From Fibrobacter sp. (GTDB lineage Bacteria; Fibrobacterota; Fibrobacteria; Fibrobacterales; Fibrobacteraceae): a DNA stretch of 44,985 nucleotides. The notes below the pieces were generated by a model, which saw nothing but the letters and a program-made list of their open reading frames with translations, was not told the origin of the DNA and searched no databases. The first letter of the stretch is position 1. Each line of letters starts with the position of its first letter. Where the stretch lies: NCBI GenBank assembly GCA_031271785.1, contig JAISUZ010000023.1:1-44985 (forward strand), in the 5' to 3' direction. Below are positions 35,805-44,659 of the stretch, piece by piece. The position numbers and the translations under genes were made by a program.

Positions 35805-36554
35805 TTACGAGCAGCAACCGCCGTGGGTATGGTCGTGGCTGCCGAGAATCCGGTGCGGGATGCCGTGGCCGATGAGGTCGATCTCACAGCCGTAAACTTC
35901 TTCGAGGATTTTACTTGTGATTTTGGAGTTCGGGTGAAAATGAACGGTGCGGTTGACGCAGACGATGCTTTTGATGCGTTTCGACAGCGCCGCCATGTCA
36001 TGACTCACAACAACGATGGTCATTCGGCTGTTCAGTTTTTCGAGGAGCCGGTAAAATTCATCTTGCCCGAGAAAATCGATATTGCTCGAGGCTTCGTCTA
36101 AGAATAGAATTTGCGGGTCACTCACGAGGGCGCGGGCGATTAAGATGCGCTGGCGCTCTCCGCCGGAGAATGAACTCAAGCGTTTTCCCGCTCCGTTTTC
36201 CATGTTCACGAGTTCCAGCGTTTCGAGGACTTTTTTGGAGTTCTTTTTCATGCCCACGAGCCCGGTGGCGACACATTCCGCGGCGGTGATGGGAAAACTG
36301 ACGTTCTGGTGCGTGTTTTGCGGAACATAACCGACCCGGTTTTTATTGCTGAGCGGTTTTTCGGAGAATATTTTTACTTCTCCGGTATCCGGTTTTAAAA
36401 GTCCGAGCATGAGTTTCAGGAGCGTTGTTTTGCCGCCGCCGTTGGGGCCGATGATTCCTAAAAAATCGCCTTCACTCACGCTGAACGATACATTCTCCAA
36501 GGCGGGTGTGTTCCCGTAAGAGAAATTCATATTCCGGATTTCAATGGCGTTCAT
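35805..36554 (-). CDS. znuC: Zinc/manganese ABC transporter ATP-binding protein
   Basis: This is the ATPase of a metal-uptake ABC transporter. The 249 residues carry Walker A GPNGGGKTT (36-44), the Q-loop (GYVPQNTHQN), the signature SSFSGGERQR, Walker B ILFLDEASSN and the switch His (VVSHDM). The C-terminal tail is rich in His and Cys (HGIPHRILGSHDHTHGGCCS), a plausible metal-binding end. The start overlaps the znuA stop by 4 nt (ATGA), giving translational coupling. After its stop there is only a repeat and no permease gene, which is unusual. Zinc is the likeliest substrate; manganese or iron are alternatives. Confidence 0.9.
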   Translation of the reverse strand: MNAIEIRNMNFSYGNTPALENVSFSVSEGDFLGIIGPNGGGKTTLLKLMLGLLKPDTGEVKIFSEKPLSNKNRVGYVPQNTHQNVSFPITAAECVATGLVGMKKNSKKVLETLELVNMENGAGKRLSSFSGGERQRILIARALVSDPQILFLDEASSNIDFLGQDEFYRLLEKLNSRMTIVVVSHDMAALSKRIKSIVCVNRTVHFHPNSKITSKILEEVYGCEIDLIGHGIPHRILGSHDHTHGGCCS

Positions 36555-37423
36555 TTATTTTGAACCGATTGGAGAAGCGCTTCTCCGAATTCCCGAAGAC
36601 TTTTGTCAAAGTCGTAAGCGAGCGCATTGTTGACGATAATCTTCGCGCCGAGTTCTTTAGCAAGGGTTTCGGCGGCGCGTTTATTAAATTGCGGCTGCAC
36701 AAAAATAACTTTCACCTGATGTTCCCGCGCTTTTTGCACAAGCTTTTTCATGTCTTGCGGTTTGGGCTCTTTGCCTTCGGTTTCGATCGCCATTTGTTCG
36801 AGTCCGTAATCGCGGGCAAGGTAGCCGTAAGAGGGGTGAAACACGACAAAGGTGCGTCTGTTTTCCGGGAGTTCGCTCGCAATCTTTTTAAAATACGCAT
36901 CCAGTTTTTTGATTGTTTCATCGAATTTTTTGAAACGTTCTTCGTAATAAGTTTTTCCGGCGGGGTCTTCTTGAATCAGTGCGTCCAAAATATTTTGAGA
37001 GAGAACGAGCAGTACGCGCGGCGATGTCCAAAGGTGCGGATCAAGTTCCGCCGCTTCCTGTTCGGAATGTTCGCTTTCGTTTCCGTGGTGATGATCTTCC
37101 TCTTCGATCCATGAAATTCCTTTGGATATATCCACGGATTTGACTTTCGGATTCACACCGAGAAAACGCGGTTTCCAAGCGGCGTCCATGTTGGAGCCGT
37201 CGCTCAGGTAAATCTTGACTTTCGAAAACTGTTTGAGGATCGCCGGTTTCGGTTCAAAGGTGTGCGGGTCCGCATTCGAAGGCACGAGCGACAACGCTTC
37301 CACGCGGTCTCCCCCGATCTCTTCGAGTATTTTGGCGTACGGCGGGAGCGTTACGCTCACGATCAAAGGATCTTCAGCGAATGCCCACGAGAAAAAGAAC
37401 AGCAAAGCCAAGAGTTTTTTCAT
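36551..37423 (-). CDS. znuA: Periplasmic metal-binding protein of the zinc ABC transporter
   Basis: This cluster 9 (cluster A-I) solute-binding protein captures the metal in the periplasm and delivers it to the permease. The 290 residues have a signal peptide (MKKLLALLFFFSWAFAE), the first metal-ligand His in SNADPHTFEPKP, an acidic His-rich loop (EEEDHHHGNESEHSEQE, about 107-123) typical of zinc-type members, DPHLWTSP, FHPSYGYLARDYGL and a late acidic region. The His-rich loop favours zinc over manganese. AGGTG lies 4 nt before ATG 37423. It follows the phosphatase gene by 3 nt and is coupled to znuC. Confidence 0.92.
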   Translation of the reverse strand: MKKLLALLFFFSWAFAEDPLIVSVTLPPYAKILEEIGGDRVEALSLVPSNADPHTFEPKPAILKQFSKVKIYLSDGSNMDAAWKPRFLGVNPKVKSVDISKGISWIEEEDHHHGNESEHSEQEAAELDPHLWTSPRVLLVLSQNILDALIQEDPAGKTYYEERFKKFDETIKKLDAYFKKIASELPENRRTFVVFHPSYGYLARDYGLEQMAIETEGKEPKPQDMKKLVQKAREHQVKVIFVQPQFNKRAAETLAKELGAKIIVNNALAYDFDKSLREFGEALLQSVQNK

Positions 37424-37426
37424 GAT

Positions 37427-38230
37427 TCACCTACCTGTTGATGTTAATAATTCCTCGAAAGGGATGTCCCGTACCAAATCCGCTACGATTTCCGGTTTTT
37501 CGGATAAATGAATTAAATCATCCTGTTTCGTTTCTCCGCAGAGCGTGAGCGCAAACCGGGAACCCGCGCGGCGGGAGAGTTCAAAATCCGTGTAAAGCCG
37601 GTCGCCCACCAAAAGTATTTCTTCCGGCGCGAACTTCGCGAGCACGGGAGAAAGCATTTCCGGATTCGGTTTCCCGAAATACAGTTCCGGCCGAATATGA
37701 TACGCTGTTTCGAGCATTGCTAAAAAACTACCAATATCCGGAACAGGTCCGAGCACATCGGGGCATACAAAGTCCGTGTGAGTGACCCAAAACCGCGCAC
37801 CGCGCTGCAATCGCCAGGAAAGTTCGCAAAGTTCCCGGTAAGTGAACGCGTTATGGTAAGCCATGAGCACCAGTTCGGTCTCATTCATGTCCGGGTTCAA
37901 ATTCAAAGAAGGATCCTGAGCGGCAAACCATTCGGAGACTTCGGCGTTCGCAAAAAGAAACACATTCCCGATTTTTTGTTCGTGAATCATGGCAAGCGCA
38001 TTCGTGAGAGCGGAGAGAAGTCCGTCTCCGGAAAGCGGGAACCCCATGCGCCGTAAATGATTTTCATAAAACACGGGCGATTTGGAGGTGTTGTTGCTCA
38101 AATAAAAAACAGGTACTTGTTCCGCGACTTTTTTTACCGTTTCCACCGCGCCCGGATAAGGCTTTCCGCTGAGGTAAAGCGTGCCGTCCAAATCAAAAAC
38201 CACAGCGCGCACCGGCTTAGATTTCTCCAC
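37427..38230 (-). CDS. HAD-family phosphatase, NagD-like
   Basis: This 267-residue cytoplasmic hydrolase has the HAD motifs in order: VVFDLDGTLYLSG (motif I, nucleophile Asp and DxD), FYLSNNTSKS (motif II), GKPNPEM (motif III Lys) and LLVGDRLYTDFE (motif IV). The cap type and the LSNNTSKS and GKPNP wording fit the NagD/PGP-like group that acts on small phosphates. The substrate is unknown. I start at GTG 38230, with GGAGG 6 nt upstream; it overlaps the end of rfbD by 14 nt. It lies between rfbD and znuA in one tight minus-strand unit, without a clear shared pathway. Confidence 0.85.
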   Translation of the reverse strand: MEKSKPVRAVVFDLDGTLYLSGKPYPGAVETVKKVAEQVPVFYLSNNTSKSPVFYENHLRRMGFPLSGDGLLSALTNALAMIHEQKIGNVFLFANAEVSEWFAAQDPSLNLNPDMNETELVLMAYHNAFTYRELCELSWRLQRGARFWVTHTDFVCPDVLGPVPDIGSFLAMLETAYHIRPELYFGKPNPEMLSPVLAKFAPEEILLVGDRLYTDFELSRRAGSRFALTLCGETKQDDLIHLSEKPEIVADLVRDIPFEELLTSTGR

Positions 38231-39101
38231 GTTCAGCCTCCGATTTTAGATATTCGAAAAGTGATGTCTCCCATAATGGGATCGAAATTCCGAAAGTTTC
38301 TTTCAGCTTTTCTTTGGAAAGCGCCGACCAGTGCGGGCGGCGCGCCGGCGTGGGATATTCCGAACTCGGAATGCCGATCACGGACACTTTCCGCGTGAGG
38401 AGCCCGAGTTCCAAAGCAAATTCCCGAATTTTTAGGGCAAATTCAAACCAACTTGTAATGCCTTCCCCGCTGAAATGATAAGTCCCGAAATGCGAACCGT
38501 TCTCGAGTATTTGAAGAACGGCGCGCGCGAGGTCGCAAGTCCAGGTGGGGTTTCCGAATTGATCGTTCACCACGCGAACCTCGTCGCGGGTTTTCATCAG
38601 GGAAAGCATGGTTTTCACAAAATTCTTTCCGTGAATGCCGTAAAGCCACGCCGTGCGGAGAATCCAGCTTTCGGCGCCCGATTCTTTTAAGAACACTTCG
38701 CCGCGGGCTTTTGCTTTTCCGTAAGCGTTCACGGGAGCGAAAAGTGCATCGGGAAGAAGCGGCTGCGGCGCTTCTCCGCTTAATACATAATCGGTAGAAA
38801 TATGAAGCAAAGGAATTTGAGCGCGCGCGCAGCACTCGCCCAAGACTTTGGGGCCAAGCGCATTCACTTTTTCATTGAGTTCCGTTTCCGTTTCGGCCAA
38901 ATCCACCGCCGTATAAGCGGCGGCATTCACTGCATAATCAGGCTCGTGAGCGGCAAGAAACGAAGAAACCGGCGCGGCATCCGTAATATCGAGTTCCCGA
39001 TCCGTCGGAAAAACCCGGTGCCCTCGCGAAACAGCAAGCGCCTGCAAATCTTTTCCGAGCATTCCGCTTGCACCGGTAATCCAAATCTTTAAAGCCTTCA
39101 T
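38217..39101 (-). CDS. rfbD: dTDP-4-dehydrorhamnose reductase
   Basis: RfbD reduces dTDP-4-keto-L-rhamnose in the final step of dTDP-rhamnose synthesis, for surface polysaccharide. The 294 residues show an SDR fold: GASGMLGKDL near the N-terminus for NAD(P)H, VNAAAYTAVDLAE, STDYVLSGE (usually STDYVFDG) and the catalytic YGKAKARGE, followed by RTAWLYGIHGKNFVKTML and NDQFGNPTW. No rfbA, rfbB or rfbC is in the window, so the pathway is split. It is the first gene of the unit running to znuC. Its start is 31 bp from the divergent rsmE start. Confidence 0.92.
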   Translation of the reverse strand: MKALKIWITGASGMLGKDLQALAVSRGHRVFPTDRELDITDAAPVSSFLAAHEPDYAVNAAAYTAVDLAETETELNEKVNALGPKVLGECCARAQIPLLHISTDYVLSGEAPQPLLPDALFAPVNAYGKAKARGEVFLKESGAESWILRTAWLYGIHGKNFVKTMLSLMKTRDEVRVVNDQFGNPTWTCDLARAVLQILENGSHFGTYHFSGEGITSWFEFALKIREFALELGLLTRKVSVIGIPSSEYPTPARRPHWSALSKEKLKETFGISIPLWETSLFEYLKSEAERGEI

Positions 39102-39132
39102 AGTTATTTAATTTAATAAATTCCCCTTTGTT

Positions 39133-39858
39133 ATGAAATCGCCGGATACTCATTTTTATCATCGCCCGCTCACTGCCGGAATCCTCACGCTCTCGCCCGA
39201 AGAAAGCGCTCACGCCGTTCGCGCCTGCCGTGTGCGCCCGGGAGACACCATCCGGCTCTGCGACGGCGAAGGACATTTCGCCGAAGGAACCGTGACGGCG
39301 GCAAGTGCCGCCGCTTGCAGCGTTCAAGTGGATTCCGTACAAACTTCCGAAATTCCGAAACCGCATTTTCACTTGGCTCTCGCCTGCTTGAAAGACGACG
39401 GAAACGAAGAAACGGTCTTTCACGCCTCACAGACAAACTTGGGTTCCGTCATTTTCTTACGCACCGAACATTCCTCCGAACCCAAAAATTCGGATTTGGG
39501 AAAAATGAAACGCCGTTCGGAAATGAAAAGTCTCGTGAGCTTAAAACAATCGCTCAAACCCTGGCTCACCGAAATACAAGGGCCTTTTGAAATCAAGGAC
39601 TGGCTTAAAAATTATCGCGGAAACCTGATTTTGTGCGACATTGACGGGAACGAAACCATTCCCGCAGAAGATTTACTCGCTTTGAAAAACAGCAAAACAC
39701 CCGCCACGCTTTTAATCGGCCCGGAAGGCGGATTCTCCGAAAGCGAAATTCAAAGTATTAGGAATTATTCACACGGCAAAGTCTTTTTACTGCGCCTCGG
39801 CAGCACGCGGCTCCGCGCCCGCACCGCCGCCATCATCGCCCTCGGAAAACTGTCTTAA
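39133..39858 (+). CDS. rsmE: 16S rRNA m3U1498 methyltransferase RsmE
   Basis: RsmE is a SPOUT methyltransferase that methylates U1498 of 16S rRNA. The 241 residues comprise an N-terminal PUA-like domain (about 1-70; [20 protein letters not shown]) and the SPOUT domain, whose knot has [14 protein letters not shown] and [18 protein letters not shown]. In most members the last motif reads LG-x-R-I-L-R-x-E-T-A; here Arg replaces Glu and Thr sits before the Arg, a mild deviation. No Shine-Dalgarno sequence is visible. The last 4 nt overlap the end of the convergent purB gene. Confidence 0.9.
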   Translation: MKSPDTHFYHRPLTAGILTLSPEESAHAVRACRVRPGDTIRLCDGEGHFAEGTVTAASAAACSVQVDSVQTSEIPKPHFHLALACLKDDGNEETVFHASQTNLGSVIFLRTEHSSEPKNSDLGKMKRRSEMKSLVSLKQSLKPWLTEIQGPFEIKDWLKNYRGNLILCDIDGNETIPAEDLLALKNSKTPATLLIGPEGGFSESEIQSIRNYSHGKVFLLRLGSTRLRARTAAIIALGKLS

Positions 39859-41288
39859 ACCTTCAATTCTCCGGCATGAACCGTTTGCCAATCCGAACGG
39901 CGTGCGAGAACCGGAACCACTTCTTCGTTCACAAAACGCGTCACCTGCCCCGGAGCGCGCCCTACAAACTTTTTCAAATCGAGGATTTCTTTCAAATCGG
40001 CTTCGGTAATATCGAACTTCGGATTTTTAAGAATACGTTCCAAAAGATCGTTATCCTTCCCTTCGTTCTTCACCACGGAAGCCGCTTCCATACTCATCTT
40101 GCGGATTTCTTCGTGAAGTTCCTGACGGTCGCCGCCTTTTTTCACGCCCGCCATAATAATGTTTTCCGTCGCCATAAACGGAAGCTCCGCGAGAATCCGC
40201 TTTTCGAGAACTTTCGGATAAACCACCATCCCGTCGGAAACATTTTCGGCAATAATCAGCATTGCATCCATTGCAAGAAACGCCTCGGGAATGGCAAGGC
40301 GCTTGTTTGCGCTATCATCGAGCGTGCGTTCAAACCACTGTGTCGCCTGCGTAAAAGCGGTACTGTCGGGGAGCGTCATCACAAAACGCGCCAGAGAGCA
40401 AATACGTTCGCTCCGCATGGGGTTTCGTTTATAAGCCATCGCGCTCGAACCGATTTGAGTGGATTCAAAAGGTTCCTCCACCTCTTTCAAGCCCTGCATC
40501 AAACGCATATCCGTTGCAAATTTGTGAAGGCTCTGCGCAATCGAAGCGAGCGTTTGGTTCACGCGGTTATCCCATTTGCGCGTATAAGTCTGCCCGGTAA
40601 TCGTGAGGCAGCGCGCAAAACCCGCGCGTTCCGTCACCATTTTATCCAAACGAATAATTTTATCTTCATCGCCCTCAAAAAGTTCCATAAAAGAAGCCTG
40701 CGTACCGGTAGTCCCTTTCACACCGCGGAACGGAAGCACCTCAATTAAAAATTCAAGCTCCTCCAAATCAATCAGCAAATCCTGAATCCAAAGACACGCG
40801 CGCTTCCCGACCGTAGTGAGCTGCGCTGCCTGAAAATGAGTCGCGCCGAGCTGCGGCAAATCTTTGTACTGCAGCGCAAATTTGGAAAGCTTATCAATCA
40901 CGCGCATCAAACGGCGGCGCACATAAATCAAACCCTCGCGCATTTGAATCAAATCGGTATTATCGCCCACGTAAGCGCTCGTAGCGCCGAGGTGAATAAT
41001 CCCTTTCGCCTTCGGACACTGCACGCCGTAAGCATAAACATGGCTCATCACATCATGGCGGCGCTTTTTTTCTTCCGCCGCGGCCACCTCAAAATTAATA
41101 TCGAACTCATGCGCCTTCAGCTCGCTGATCTGCTCGTCCGTAATCGGAAGCCCAAGCTCCTTCTCACTCTCGGCCAAAATAATCCAAAGCCGCCGCCAAG
41201 TCTGAAATTTATACTGCGGACTAAAAAGAAAACTCATCTCTTCGGAAGCATAACGGCTGATCAGCGGACTCTCAAATTGATTTCTCAT
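39855..41288 (-). CDS. purB: Adenylosuccinate lyase
   Basis: PurB acts twice in purine synthesis, cleaving SAICAR and adenylosuccinate. From ATG 41288 (MRNQFESPL) it has 477 residues and the fumarase/aspartase fold, with [26 protein letters not shown], the TGTQASF region and the signature [20 protein letters not shown] lies 6-7 nt upstream of this start. The frame stays open upstream to 41483, but that part is a translation of the type B repeat and of untranslated leader, so it is excluded. It stands alone on the minus strand and is convergent with rsmE. Confidence 0.95.
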   Translation of the reverse strand: MRNQFESPLISRYASEEMSFLFSPQYKFQTWRRLWIILAESEKELGLPITDEQISELKAHEFDINFEVAAAEEKKRRHDVMSHVYAYGVQCPKAKGIIHLGATSAYVGDNTDLIQMREGLIYVRRRLMRVIDKLSKFALQYKDLPQLGATHFQAAQLTTVGKRACLWIQDLLIDLEELEFLIEVLPFRGVKGTTGTQASFMELFEGDEDKIIRLDKMVTERAGFARCLTITGQTYTRKWDNRVNQTLASIAQSLHKFATDMRLMQGLKEVEEPFESTQIGSSAMAYKRNPMRSERICSLARFVMTLPDSTAFTQATQWFERTLDDSANKRLAIPEAFLAMDAMLIIAENVSDGMVVYPKVLEKRILAELPFMATENIIMAGVKKGGDRQELHEEIRKMSMEAASVVKNEGKDNDLLERILKNPKFDITEADLKEILDLKKFVGRAPGQVTRFVNEEVVPVLARRSDWQTVHAGELKV

Positions 41289-41364
41289 CAAAAACCTCAG
41301 GGCAAAAAATTCGAAGTAAATGTAGTAAAACAGCGTTTTCCGGGCATGAAATAATGGAAATGCG

Positions 41365-41461
41365 GGCGTGCCCCGCGCAAAGCGCGGGTCGGCGAGCTCC
41401 GGGGTTCTCTTCGCTCCCGTGCCTGCGGCACCGGCAAAGCCGCCCTCCGCATGCCTCACGC
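41365..41461 (-). repeat. Type B structured repeat, copy B4 (shortest form)
   Basis: The box GGCGTGCCCCGCGC starts at 41365 with the terminal hairpin CCCGCGC-AAA-GCGCGGG (41372-41388). The interior matches copy B1 (GGTGCCGCAGGCAC on the minus strand), and the element ends at CCTCACGC (41454-41461). At 97 bp it has no inserted loop and may show the basic form. It lies 76 bp upstream of the purB start. The rest of the gap to 41603 holds nothing recognisable. Confidence 0.88.
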
Positions 41462-41602
41462 ATTTGAGTACCTCAAGCATCAAACTCCGGGAAAGGATAA
41501 ATCATTTCCCCAATCCCCTGCCCTTATCCCAAGAAGAACATACCGAAAAACCTTCCCTCTTTTTATTATCTTATACATTCACTTCCCATTTCAGGTGTTT
41601 CT

Positions 41603-42061
41603 ATGCTTGCTTTTCTTTCCGAATACTGGGTCTATTTAGTTGTACTCGTCGTCGTTGTGATCCTCGCCGCCGTCGTTCGGGGCGTCATCAAATTTTTACG
41701 CGACGGTGGCGGAGCGTTCCGCTTATCGGACATTCAAAAAAACTCGGAACCCAATAAAGCCGCTCTCAAAGAAAAGTCCAAAGCATTATTACAAGACGCC
41801 GATATGATCTGCGAAGTCCAAGGAGACCGCGTCGCCCCAAGCAAAGAAGACCTCATGCTTTTCCGCCGCGCCGTCGGCGCGCGCTACAAAGTCGCCATGT
41901 TTTTAATCCCCGAATCCACACAAGTGGTTTACTTCTTCTGCAAAACCGAAGCCGGACTCAAACGCCGTTTTGAAAACCTGATGCCGAACGTCAAAAGCAA
42001 AAGCAATCGCTTCCCTTATCTGGACCCGGAAACCGGGAAAAAATTGAAATTCCCCAAATAA
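41603..42061 (+). CDS. Small membrane-anchored protein of unknown function
   Basis: I do not recognise this 152-residue protein. One N-terminal membrane helix (about residues 7-28, VYLVVLVVVVILAAVV) precedes a cytoplasmic domain of about 120 residues. The domain is rich in charged residues with a possible alpha/beta pattern (ADMICEVQGDRVAPSKEDLMLFRRAV, then YKVAMFLIPESTQVVYFFC) and a basic C-terminus (YLDPETGKKLKFPK). AGGTG precedes the ATG by about 6 nt. It ends 4 bp before hrpB, so the two are co-transcribed, but hrpB gives no clear hint to its role. Confidence 0.65.
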   Translation: MLAFLSEYWVYLVVLVVVVILAAVVRGVIKFLRDGGGAFRLSDIQKNSEPNKAALKEKSKALLQDADMICEVQGDRVAPSKEDLMLFRRAVGARYKVAMFLIPESTQVVYFFCKTEAGLKRRFENLMPNVKSKSNRFPYLDPETGKKLKFPK

Positions 42062-42065
42062 ATTC

Positions 42066-44504
42066 ATGATTTCTGCCTTTCGGAATCTCCCGCTCTACGC
42101 CTCGCGAGAGGAAATCTTAGCGGCCGCTAATTCCCGCCGGAATCTCCTCATCACCGCTCCCACCGGGAGCGGTAAATCTTCGTTTATCCCGCTCCTCTTA
42201 AAAGGCGAAGACACAGACAAACGAATCGCAGTACTCCAGCCGCGCCGCCTGGCCGCCCTCACGCTCGCACGCTACCTCGCTCAAAAAATCGGAGAACCCT
42301 GCGGCGAAACCATCGGCTACCAATTCCGTTTCGAATCCTCTCACGGCGCCAACACGCGCATCCTCTTTGAAACTTACGGCAGTTTCCTGCAGCGGCTCAC
42401 CCGGCTGAACCCGCTCCCCCATTGGATCCTCTTCGATGAATTTCACGAACGGCGCAAAGAAATGGATCTCCTCATGGGGTACTTTCTCGCGCTTCAGAAA
42501 ATAAACCCGGAAGCGCCGCGCATCGCCGTCCTCTCTGCCGAACTTCAAAAAGAGGTTCTCGAAAAATATCTCGGAACGCCTTGCCTCTCGTTATCCGTCC
42601 CGGCTTATCCCGTGCAAATGATTCACCAAAACCCGCGCCTCGGAGAACCCCTCGAAACCCAAGTCATTCGCGCCTTACGCACGCTCTCATTCAACGGCTA
42701 TCAAAAAACAACGCTCGTATTTCTCCCCGGAAAACGGGAAATTTTCAAAACGCACAACGCCGTAGAATCCGCACTCGGCAACCATTACGCCGATTACTTC
42801 GACCTTTACGGCGGGCAAAGCTCGAGCATTCAAACCGAACTCTTTCAAACCTCCGAAAAACCGCGCGTTATCTTCTGTACAAACATCGCCGAAACGTCGC
42901 TCACCATTCCGGGCGTCACAGGCGTCATCGACTCGGGGCTTGAAAAAACAAGCGACTACCAAACCGAAAAAAACCGCGAACAATTATCCCTCGGGCGCAT
43001 CTCTTTGCAAAACGCCTTGCAGAGAACAGGGCGCGCCGGCAGAACGGAACCCGGACTCTGCGTGCGCTTGTGGAGCGAAGAAGAAGAACACCTGTTCCCC
43101 AAAAATATCATTCCGGAAGTCCTCCGCACAAACATCACCGAATGGATATTAAAACGTGCGATCCTCGCCGAAAAATTGAAATTAAAACCCGAACAAATCC
43201 CGCTGTTAACGCACCCCAAAACCGAAATCGAAAACAAAGCCTCGGAAAAACTAAAAACCTTAAAATTCCTGGATGAAAACAACCGCGTCACTTTACTCGG
43301 AATGCAAACGGAAAACCTGCCGGTATCCGATCCGGACTTTTCCGCGCTCCTCTTAACGGCGCCCGCTCTCTCGGACCTCACCCTCGCCGCCGTCGCCCGG
43401 ATACTCGAAACGCCGGAAAAAGAAACCGCCAAAACCGCATTGAACCTCGGAGAAACCCTCCCTCTATTTTTAGAAAATCCATCGCAAAGCGTACCGGAAG
43501 TTAACCGCCTTTACTCAAGACTCTTGCGTTACCGCCAAGAAAAAGCACCGCATTTAAAAAGCCCGGATTCACTCGAAGAAACAGCGCGAATACTCTACCA
43601 AACGTTTCCATTGAACCTCGCCACCATCGCCAAAGAAAATTACCGCCTCGGGAACGAAACGCTCACTCTCAAACTCCCGGAAGAAACCCGCCCCGAAACC
43701 ATTCTCACGTTCCGCTTGATCCGCACCGGAAACGGCGCCAAATCGGAACTCAAAACCTCCCTGTATTTCCCTGTCCCGCCACAAATCTTCAGCAACACGG
43801 AAACCGTCCGGTATGAACTCATCTGGAAAAATGCGGGCGAACGTTACATCGGGCTTGAAATCCGCAAAAACGGAGAACTCGAAATCTCCCGAAAAGAAAT
43901 CCTCCCCGGAGAAACGAGCGAAGCCATTTTGGAAACCCTTAAAAAAGAAACCGCCGCCGTATGGATCGCGCGCCACAACAAAGAAGACCTGTCGCATCTC
44001 TGGTTCGACGAAGAAAACCAAACGCTGTTCCGGAAAATGAAACTCGCCGCCGCCCTGTTCCCGGAATACGGATTCCCCGCGTGGACGGAAGAAGACTTGC
44101 ACCTCGTCACCGACGACTTCATGACGGGAATATTTCTCCTCCGCGATCTCTCCCCCGCCCGCTTCCGCGAAAGCCTCGAAGAATATTTCGGAAAAAGCAT
44201 GCTCCCGTGGCTGCACAAAATGTTTCCGGAGAACTTCACACTCCAAAACGGCCGCAAAGCCAAATACCAATATTTCGACGACGTCGTGGAACTCTCCGCC
44301 CGCCTCGGCGACCTGATCCCTTACCGCGGCGAACATTTCATCGCCGAAGGCAAACTCAAAGTCCGCTACGACATACTCGCGCCCAATTACCGCACCGTCC
44401 AAAAAACATGGGACCTCACCGGCTTCTGGAAAAACACCTACCCCGAAATCCGCAAAGAACTGCGCGGCCGCTACCCCAAACACCCCTGGCCCGAAAGCGT
44501 TTAA
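42066..44504 (+). CDS. hrpB: ATP-dependent helicase HrpB
   Basis: HrpB is a DExH-box (DEAH/RHA-like) helicase; its cellular role is poorly known. The 812 residues have Walker A TAPTGSGKSS (GSGKS at 34-38), motif Ia LQPRRLAAL, motif II DEFHERR (DEFH form, usual for HrpB), motif III SAELQ, motif V TNIAETSLTIPGVTGVIDSG and motif VI QRTGRAGRTEPG. The C-terminal half holds the HrpB-specific region (LWFDEENQTLFRKMKLAAALFP; ending RGRYPKHPWPE). The family ending PKHxWP is intact, so it is full length. The sequence after the stop holds no clear terminator. Confidence 0.92.
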   Translation: MISAFRNLPLYASREEILAAANSRRNLLITAPTGSGKSSFIPLLLKGEDTDKRIAVLQPRRLAALTLARYLAQKIGEPCGETIGYQFRFESSHGANTRILFETYGSFLQRLTRLNPLPHWILFDEFHERRKEMDLLMGYFLALQKINPEAPRIAVLSAELQKEVLEKYLGTPCLSLSVPAYPVQMIHQNPRLGEPLETQVIRALRTLSFNGYQKTTLVFLPGKREIFKTHNAVESALGNHYADYFDLYGGQSSSIQTELFQTSEKPRVIFCTNIAETSLTIPGVTGVIDSGLEKTSDYQTEKNREQLSLGRISLQNALQRTGRAGRTEPGLCVRLWSEEEEHLFPKNIIPEVLRTNITEWILKRAILAEKLKLKPEQIPLLTHPKTEIENKASEKLKTLKFLDENNRVTLLGMQTENLPVSDPDFSALLLTAPALSDLTLAAVARILETPEKETAKTALNLGETLPLFLENPSQSVPEVNRLYSRLLRYRQEKAPHLKSPDSLEETARILYQTFPLNLATIAKENYRLGNETLTLKLPEETRPETILTFRLIRTGNGAKSELKTSLYFPVPPQIFSNTETVRYELIWKNAGERYIGLEIRKNGELEISRKEILPGETSEAILETLKKETAAVWIARHNKEDLSHLWFDEENQTLFRKMKLAAALFPEYGFPAWTEEDLHLVTDDFMTGIFLLRDLSPARFRESLEEYFGKSMLPWLHKMFPENFTLQNGRKAKYQYFDDVVELSARLGDLIPYRGEHFIAEGKLKVRYDILAPNYRTVQKTWDLTGFWKNTYPEIRKELRGRYPKHPWPESV

Positions 44505-44659
44505 GTTCTCCGGGAACGTTATTGTTTTCGGCGAGCTCCTCCGTGCCGTATTTTGGGGGCGGCACCGACCTCGCGCTTATTCTTTCCGCTGAATGAAATG
44601 AAGCGAGAGAGCCCCCTCCCAATAAGCATCACCGCAGGTTTGAAAATTTTTACATGACA

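Noticed and set aside
41289-41483. 65-residue N-terminal extension of purB
   Set aside because: It translates the B4 repeat and the leader; the family-like sequence starts at MRNQFESPL, which has its own Shine-Dalgarno sequence.
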